Origin: JBAYOE01 sp050950065
GTDB taxonomy: Bacteria > Spirochaetota > Spirochaetia > Sphaerochaetales > Sphaerochaetaceae
DNA length: 64,000 nucleotides
Direction: 5' to 3'
Assembly: GCA_050950065.1 (NCBI GenBank)
Contig: JBMNGX010000003.1
Span: 186,001 to 250,000 of the forward strand
The notes below the pieces were generated by a model that was not told where the DNA came from, did not search any database, and saw only the letters and a program-made list of their open reading frames with translations. Shown piece by piece: positions 59,902 to 64,000 of the stretch (the stretch's first letter is position 1; every line of letters begins with the position of its first letter). The position numbers and the translations under genes were made by a program.

Positions 59902-61147
59902 ATTCTAAAAGTTTTTTCTCAAACTCTTTCAGAAAATGGAAAATCGAGTCACTTTCAATCAACGTCCACGCTTTTCCCCTTTTCAAAACTAGCCCTTCAA
60001 CAACTTGTTCAACCTCTTGAATTCCCCCATCCATCTTTGGGTTCTCATAAGAGGTAAAGGCAGTGCCATATCTTAAGGTTCTAGTTTGTTGAGGTTTTAT
60101 AGTTATGGTTGTCTCTTTGCCAAAAAGTGTTGGGTTCCCTAACGACTCTTTAAGGCCCAAATTATAATAACCAGTTGCATTTTGAAGCCCCACAGAGAAT
60201 GAGTAGTCTGTCCCTCCATCGTAAAGGGCATAGGGGGTAAAAGGTCTCCCCCCATACTGCATCGACAAGTTGTTGAAGTTCAAAATTATCTCATCTTCAT
60301 CAGTTGAGGCAGCAGGACCAGTAAAGAAGGTGAAGTAAACCATCTTCATTCTTGGATTAAGCACTGAAGCGTAACCCAACTTAGCATCATCTGGGATTTT
60401 ACCTGTGACAAAGTCGGTAGTGCCAGTAACAGAGGGGACAACTTTTAAATCAATTAATTGTCCATTACGTAAAGGGGCTTTACTTAAATCATCAAACTCA
60501 GCTGATGGTTTAAGTCTACCAACTTGCTCTAAGGAGCGCTCTAAAGGGGAGACTGAGTAGTAATCAGCACTCAAATCGATTATTGAACCTGTCTCTAAAA
60601 AAGGAGAACCAACTGAATTGTGCCACCCACTGTTGGCAATTATATCTTTAGAACCTAGGTTCTTAATAATTACACTGCTGTATAAAACGGGGTGTGATGG
60701 GAGCATCATCTCAATTTTAAAGGCTACAAAAGGGTAATCTTCATTAGGACTCACCATCTTAAATAAGATCCAGTTAGCTCCAGTTTCCCCATCGGTTCCA
60801 TATTTTTGTACACTCCACATCTCAGTTGCTGCAAAACCGTGTTCAGGGTGATAAACCTCCCCCACTTGTTGAGCTGGTCCATAGTTAGGAAAACAGAAAA
60901 AATTTCCCCCAAGGTAGTACAAAAGAGGCCTGTTTTGCCAAAATGCTTGGTTGTACTCTTTATCAAAAAAGTGTTGAGTACCTCTAAAGTAGGGTAAGGG
61001 GTGGGCATTTACCCTCCCCCCATTGTTTGTTAAGTTGCTCAACTCTAAAACTATTGAGCCTTGATCTTCAATGACAGCTTTTATTGTGTCATTTGAGATA
61101 ACTGAGGCCATCCTGTTTTCCCAAAGTTGTAACCTCTTAACGTCCAT
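59900..61147 (-). CDS. Galactose mutarotase-superfamily-like protein, function unknown
   Basis: A 415-residue, mostly beta-strand protein. INDTIKAVIEDQGSIVLELS at the N-terminus, GGRVNAHPLPYFRG, HPEHGFAATEMW, YSSVIIKNLG and SGWHNSVGSPFLETG resemble aldose-1-epimerase and other sugar-binding mutarotase-fold proteins. The C-terminus ends FTSYENPKMDGGI. No signal peptide is seen. I infer a role in sugar metabolism; the residues for catalysis cannot be fixed by eye. AGAGGG precedes the ATG. Confidence 0.6.
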   Translation of the reverse strand: MDVKRLQLWENRMASVISNDTIKAVIEDQGSIVLELSNLTNNGGRVNAHPLPYFRGTQHFFDKEYNQAFWQNRPLLYYLGGNFFCFPNYGPAQQVGEVYHPEHGFAATEMWSVQKYGTDGETGANWILFKMVSPNEDYPFVAFKIEMMLPSHPVLYSSVIIKNLGSKDIIANSGWHNSVGSPFLETGSIIDLSADYYSVSPLERSLEQVGRLKPSAEFDDLSKAPLRNGQLIDLKVVPSVTGTTDFVTGKIPDDAKLGYASVLNPRMKMVYFTFFTGPAASTDEDEIILNFNNLSMQYGGRPFTPYALYDGGTDYSFSVGLQNATGYYNLGLKESLGNPTLFGKETTITIKPQQTRTLRYGTAFTSYENPKMDGGIQEVEQVVEGLVLKRGKAWTLIESDSIFHFLKEFEKKLLE

Positions 61148-61158
61148 TTAACTACCCT

Positions 61159-61854
61159 CTACAACAGTTCAATTGTGATACTGACACTCGATGAGAACTC
61201 CAATTGCCCCGAGGGGAGATTGAATGAGGAGGTGTCTGCACGCATAACCATAGCTGCTTCAGCTTTTAAAATTGGGCTGTTGGATTGATTAGTTCCTTCA
61301 ATTATTGTAAGCACTTTGCCCAACTTAACATTAGAAGCATCAGCAAACTCAGCTGCTTTTTTAGTTGCATTTTCAATTGCTAAAGCTCTACTTTCACTAT
61401 ATTCAGATGCGCTGTTTTGTTTTGAAAAGTTTATTGAATTAATTGAGATGTTATCGATTTGAGCAATTTGGTCTAACAAAGTTGCCAAAGTAGTTTCTAA
61501 ATCTTCAACTTCAATGAACAAACTTTGACTAACTCTTTGACCAACTAAAAACTGCTCTCCATCTTTATACCTGTACTCAGGATAAATATTCAAAGAGGTA
61601 GTTTTAATTTTATCATCTTCTATCTTTGCCTCTTTAACTATTTTTAAAACTTGATCAACTTTAGCTGTTGTCAATTTTTGAGCTTCACTGGTTGTTGGTG
61701 CAATTTCACTAACACTTAAGTTAAATGTGGCCATATCGGCTTTAGCGTAAGTTGTCCCTACTCCACTAACTGAAATAGTTCTTTGGTTAGTAGTAGTTGT
61801 ACATCCAACTAACAGTGTTGCAATAAGTAAAACAAAAACAATGTACTTTTTCAT
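61159..61854 (-). CDS. SIMPL-domain (DUF541) lipoprotein
   Basis: A 231-residue exported protein. A lipoprotein signal ends in LLVGC (Cys 18). The SIMPL domain follows: ISVSGVGTTYAKADMATFNLSV, then IYPEYRYKDGEQFLVGQRVSQSL in segments and ALAIENATKKAAEFADASNVKLGKV. Relatives (for example E. coli YggE) reduce oxidative stress effects by an unknown mechanism. It overlaps the Nudix gene by four bases. Confidence 0.85.
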   Translation of the reverse strand: MKKYIVFVLLIATLLVGCTTTTNQRTISVSGVGTTYAKADMATFNLSVSEIAPTTSEAQKLTTAKVDQVLKIVKEAKIEDDKIKTTSLNIYPEYRYKDGEQFLVGQRVSQSLFIEVEDLETTLATLLDQIAQIDNISINSINFSKQNSASEYSESRALAIENATKKAAEFADASNVKLGKVLTIIEGTNQSNSPILKAEAAMVMRADTSSFNLPSGQLEFSSSVSITIELL

Positions 61855-62453
61855 CTTATCTCCTGTGGCAATAGGTATCTATTTTTGTGTGCATAACGCA
61901 AAAAGAAAGCTTGCGCTATCATCATAATCCCATTGTCAAAATCTTCAGTTCCCATCATTGAAATCACTTGATCAACTGGGAGTGTTAATATATCGAGTTG
62001 TTCGTTGGGGTCTAAACTTTGCTTTCCTGTAGCAACTACCCCTTCAACTAAATAGAACCAAACTCGGTTGTTCATAAAAGCTGGATTTGGAGAAACCGAG
62101 CCCAATTCAACAACATTGCCAGTTGGCTTATAACCAGTCTCTTCTTCCAACTCTCTTAAAGCTGCCTCTTTAGGACTCTCCCCCTCATCAACAATTCCTG
62201 CTGGAAATTCTATTGTTACCGAATCACTGCCGTGTCTGTATTGGCGCACCATAACAAAAGAAGGTCCTTTATTTAGATCCATAAACCAAGGAATTACAGT
62301 TGCCCACTTGGGGGCATCTAATTCAATAAAATCCCCTTTTCTCCCATCAGTTGATTGACGATGTACCCTTTTGATATCAAAAAGGGGGGTCTCGTAAATT
62401 TTTTCTTTCTTTAAAGTTTCCCACCAAAGGTGAAGCTTTTTCTCTTTATCCAC
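61851..62453 (-). CDS. Nudix hydrolase (ADP-sugar pyrophosphatase type)
   Basis: A 200-residue Nudix enzyme. The Nudix box GX5EX7REUXEEXGU is complete near residues 80-102 (GIVDEGES then REL-EEETGY). VSPNPAFMNNRVWFYLVEGV downstream matches the ADP-ribose pyrophosphatase branch. Likely products are AMP plus a sugar phosphate. It overlaps or abuts both neighbours (one base with the upstream gene). Confidence 0.9.
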   Translation of the reverse strand: MDKEKKLHLWWETLKKEKIYETPLFDIKRVHRQSTDGRKGDFIELDAPKWATVIPWFMDLNKGPSFVMVRQYRHGSDSVTIEFPAGIVDEGESPKEAALRELEEETGYKPTGNVVELGSVSPNPAFMNNRVWFYLVEGVVATGKQSLDPNEQLDILTLPVDQVISMMGTEDFDNGIMMIAQAFFLRYAHKNRYLLPQEIR

Positions 62454-62974
62454 TATTTTTTCCTAGTTGAGTAGGCTGTAGCTTTTTCTAAAAAAGTGGC
62501 AATCTTTGTTGCATCTTTTGCTTTAGTATCAAAAGGACCCATATAAGGTAAATCCTCTTTCAAAGCCACTTCTATGGCATAGCTTTTCTCTACTACATCT
62601 AACTCTACCACACCTAAGAGGGCTAACCTATACTCTCGCATAAAAATTAATGAACGCTTTATATCTAAAAAAGCACTTTTTGCACTTTTAGTTACAATTA
62701 TTACTCCACTAAGTTCACTTATAGTTTGGCACAGTTGGTGATGAACTTTGCCTATCCTTTCTGGGCTGTTGATAATTAAAAAATCTAAAGGTTGTTCTTC
62801 AAGATTTTCTAACTTATCCGCTTCAATTAATTTTGAGATATAACCATCTTTGTTTAATTGTTTATTCAGCGATAAACCAAAGGTGTTTTTATCGAGTTTT
62901 TCTTTGTCACTGAGAAGCAATATTTTAAGACCAACTTGCTGAAGTTTCTTGTTTAATGATTTTGTTGTATTCAC
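62453..62974 (-). CDS. Mrp/MinD-like protein lacking the P-loop
   Basis: A 173-residue protein that keeps the outline of Mrp/ApbC-type Fe-S carrier ATPases. The C-terminal half aligns well: DFLIINSPERIG (for the D-PPGTGD motif), SGVIIVTKSAKSAFLDIKRSLIFM and LALLGVVELD. The N-terminus aligns as LLLSDKEKLDKNTFGLSL where a GKGGVGKS Walker A is expected, so ATP binding is probably lost. The usual CxxC after GVVEN is absent too. Starts at GTG with GGGAG upstream. It may be a regulatory or scaffold remnant. Confidence 0.55.
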   Translation of the reverse strand: MNTTKSLNKKLQQVGLKILLLSDKEKLDKNTFGLSLNKQLNKDGYISKLIEADKLENLEEQPLDFLIINSPERIGKVHHQLCQTISELSGVIIVTKSAKSAFLDIKRSLIFMREYRLALLGVVELDVVEKSYAIEVALKEDLPYMGPFDTKAKDATKIATFLEKATAYSTRKK

Positions 62975-63076
62975 AAAGACTCCCTGTATAATTAAAAACT
63001 TTAGTCGTCTATTTAATAAAAAGCAATAACAGAGTTAGTTTAACCTCTTTTATCACTTATATATAAGCATTAGACC

Positions 63077-63105
63077 TTGAAAGAGAAACTTAAGTTAGTT
63101 ATAGT
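63077..63105 (+). promoter_or_regulatory. Promoter for oadG-oadA
   Basis: TTGAAA (63077-63082), 17-base spacer, TATAGT (63100-63105); start near 63112. The 56-base leader contains an inverted repeat ACCCTT (63122-63127) / AAGGGT (63132-63137), a possible operator or small hairpin. Confidence 0.55.
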
Positions 63106-63167
63106 TAGATGATTTCTTTTAACCCTTAATCAAGGGTAAGAATTAATTTAGTCAAGGAGCACATTAC

Positions 63168-63440
63168 ATGCTACAACAAATGCCAAAAGAATTACTTATT
63201 GAGCAAGTTAATAATGGGCTGATTTTGATGGTTTTAGGGATGGGAGTTGTCTTTGTTTTCCTAACATTGTTAGTATTTACAACAAAACTTCTTTCTACTT
63301 TAGTTATTAAATTTATGCCCGAACAAAGTGTTGCACAGCGTCCCGCTAGCGCTACGGTTAGTGCCTCAAGTGTAACAACATCTACTGATACAGAAATTGC
63401 TGCAGCTATTACAGCTGCCGTCGCGCACTCGAAGCGCTAG
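63168..63440 (+). CDS. oadG: Oxaloacetate decarboxylase gamma chain-like protein (OadG)
   Basis: A 90-residue protein with one N-terminal membrane helix (GLILMVLGMGVVFVFLTLLVF) and an Ala/Ser/Thr-rich linker, as in OadG. The gamma subunit anchors the alpha subunit to the Na+-pumping beta subunit. AAGGAG precedes the ATG. It is followed 20 bases later by oadA. Confidence 0.82.
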   Translation: MLQQMPKELLIEQVNNGLILMVLGMGVVFVFLTLLVFTTKLLSTLVIKFMPEQSVAQRPASATVSASSVTTSTDTEIAAAITAAVAHSKR

Positions 63441-63460
63441 TAAACTTCCAAGGAGACCCT

Positions 63461-64000
63461 ATGAAAAAGGTAAAATTTATGTGTACAGCATTCAGAGACG
63501 GATTTCAGTCTGTCTATGGTGCTAGAGTATTTACTAAAGACTTTATGCCCGCAGTTGCTGCTGCAAAAGATGCTGGTATTACCCACTTTGAAGCTGGTGG
63601 TGGTGCAAGATTCCAATCGCTTTACTTCTACACAAATGAAGATGCATTTGACATGATGGACCAATTTAGAGAAGTTGCAGGTCCTGACGCCGATCTACAA
63701 ACTCTCTCAAGAGGTATTAACGTTGTTGGACTAGAGTCCCAACCACGCGATATTATTAAACTTCATGCTCAACTATTTGCTAAGCATGGAATTTCAACAA
63801 TTAGAAACTTTGACGCCCTTAACGATGTTGACAACCTAATCGACAGTGGGCGTGCAATTCACGAAGCTGGCCTTAGACACGAAGTTGCTGTTACTATGAT
63901 GGCACTTCCTCCTGGGGCAAATGGTGCTCACGATGCAGATTTCTATATGAAAACTCTTCAAGATATCTTAGATGCAGAGATTCCTTACGATTCAGTCTGT
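63461..64000 (+). CDS. oadA: Oxaloacetate decarboxylase alpha subunit / pyruvate carboxylase subunit B-like (partial)
   Basis: The first 180 codons of a carboxyltransferase; the gene runs past the right edge. TAFRDGFQSVYGARVF near the N-terminus matches the LRDGHQS metal/biotin site, and HFEAGGGARFQSLYFY, TLSRGINVVG and TIRNFDALNDV follow the family pattern. It transfers CO2 from oxaloacetate to biotin. AAGGAG precedes the ATG. Beside oadG it should form the Na+-pumping decarboxylase, giving pyruvate from oxaloacetate. Confidence 0.9.
   Translation, partial: MKKVKFMCTAFRDGFQSVYGARVFTKDFMPAVAAAKDAGITHFEAGGGARFQSLYFYTNEDAFDMMDQFREVAGPDADLQTLSRGINVVGLESQPRDIIKLHAQLFAKHGISTIRNFDALNDVDNLIDSGRAIHEAGLRHEVAVTMMALPPGANGAHDADFYMKTLQDILDAEIPYDSVC

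Noticed and set aside
63090..63108. A second copy of the feo operator upstream of oadG
   Set aside because: It shares AAGTTAGTTAT with the feo palindrome but lacks the second arm; a match this short in AT-rich DNA is likely chance.
1..64000. CRISPR arrays, insertion sequences, prophage or integrated elements
   Set aside because: No regularly spaced repeats, transposase, integrase or tRNA-flanking direct repeats were seen; toxin-antitoxin loci are the only clearly accessory genes besides the MazG-helicase pair.

Overview
The window looks like about 64 kb of chromosome from an AT-rich, mainly anaerobic member of the Spirochaetota. The assignment rests on a combination of features, not one marker: archaeal/eukaryotic-type PheS and PheT, an EF-G of the mitochondrial-like type, a carD-ispD-ispF cluster, an rpoN-hpf-hprK-ptsH-lexA-holA run, ThyX in place of ThyA, and oxaloacetate decarboxylase subunits at the right edge. 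Anaerobic metabolism is suggested by class III ribonucleotide reductase (nrdDG), feoAB and oadGA. I cannot name the genus.

Layout: 1-4.2 kb holds the cytochrome c assembly gene ccsA, a PHP phosphatase, and a three-gene reverse operon (nucleotide-sugar/sterol-type reductase, CPBP membrane protease, SDR). 4.2-7.0 kb is an accessory-looking pair, a MazG-like pyrophosphohydrolase plus a nuclease-helicase fusion. 7.2-10.1 kb is a ferrous iron operon ending in a YgbA-like gene. 10.2-13.2 kb is nrdDG under a cobalamin riboswitch. 13.2-15.0 kb is an ArsR/small thioredoxin/permease metal module. 15.0-16.6 kb is a three-part hipBST toxin-antitoxin locus with repeated operators. A tRNA-Leu and tpx follow. 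17.5-25.4 kb is a core block: ymdB-like, rseC, lptCAB, rpoN, hpf, hprK, ptsH, lexA, holA. 25-44.5 kb carries housekeeping and DNA repair genes (uvrC, an SPL-like radical SAM gene, thyX, rsmE, lplA, malQ, carD, ispDF, fusA, pheST). 44.6-52.2 kb is purine metabolism (purH, two phosphoribosyltransferases, purA, purB) plus a SulP transporter; purA and the SulP gene carry three single-base frameshifts within 2.4 kb. 52-56.5 kb has an antiporter, AlaX, a higBA toxin-antitoxin pair and an orphan AbiEi-like antitoxin. 56.7-62.4 kb has malic enzyme, a malate/lactate-type dehydrogenase, tRNA-Cys, a sugar-epimerase-fold protein, a SIMPL lipoprotein and a Nudix hydrolase. 62.5-64 kb has a degenerate Mrp-like gene and the start of oadG-oadA.

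The most striking regulatory observation is that many first-in-operon genes here have no Shine-Dalgarno sequence and instead have a sigma70-type -10 box ending 6-7 nt before the start codon, which predicts leaderless mRNAs. Genes inside operons usually have ordinary ribosome binding sites. No CRISPR array, insertion sequence, rRNA gene or prophage was seen. All calls come from reading motifs by eye; no database search was possible.
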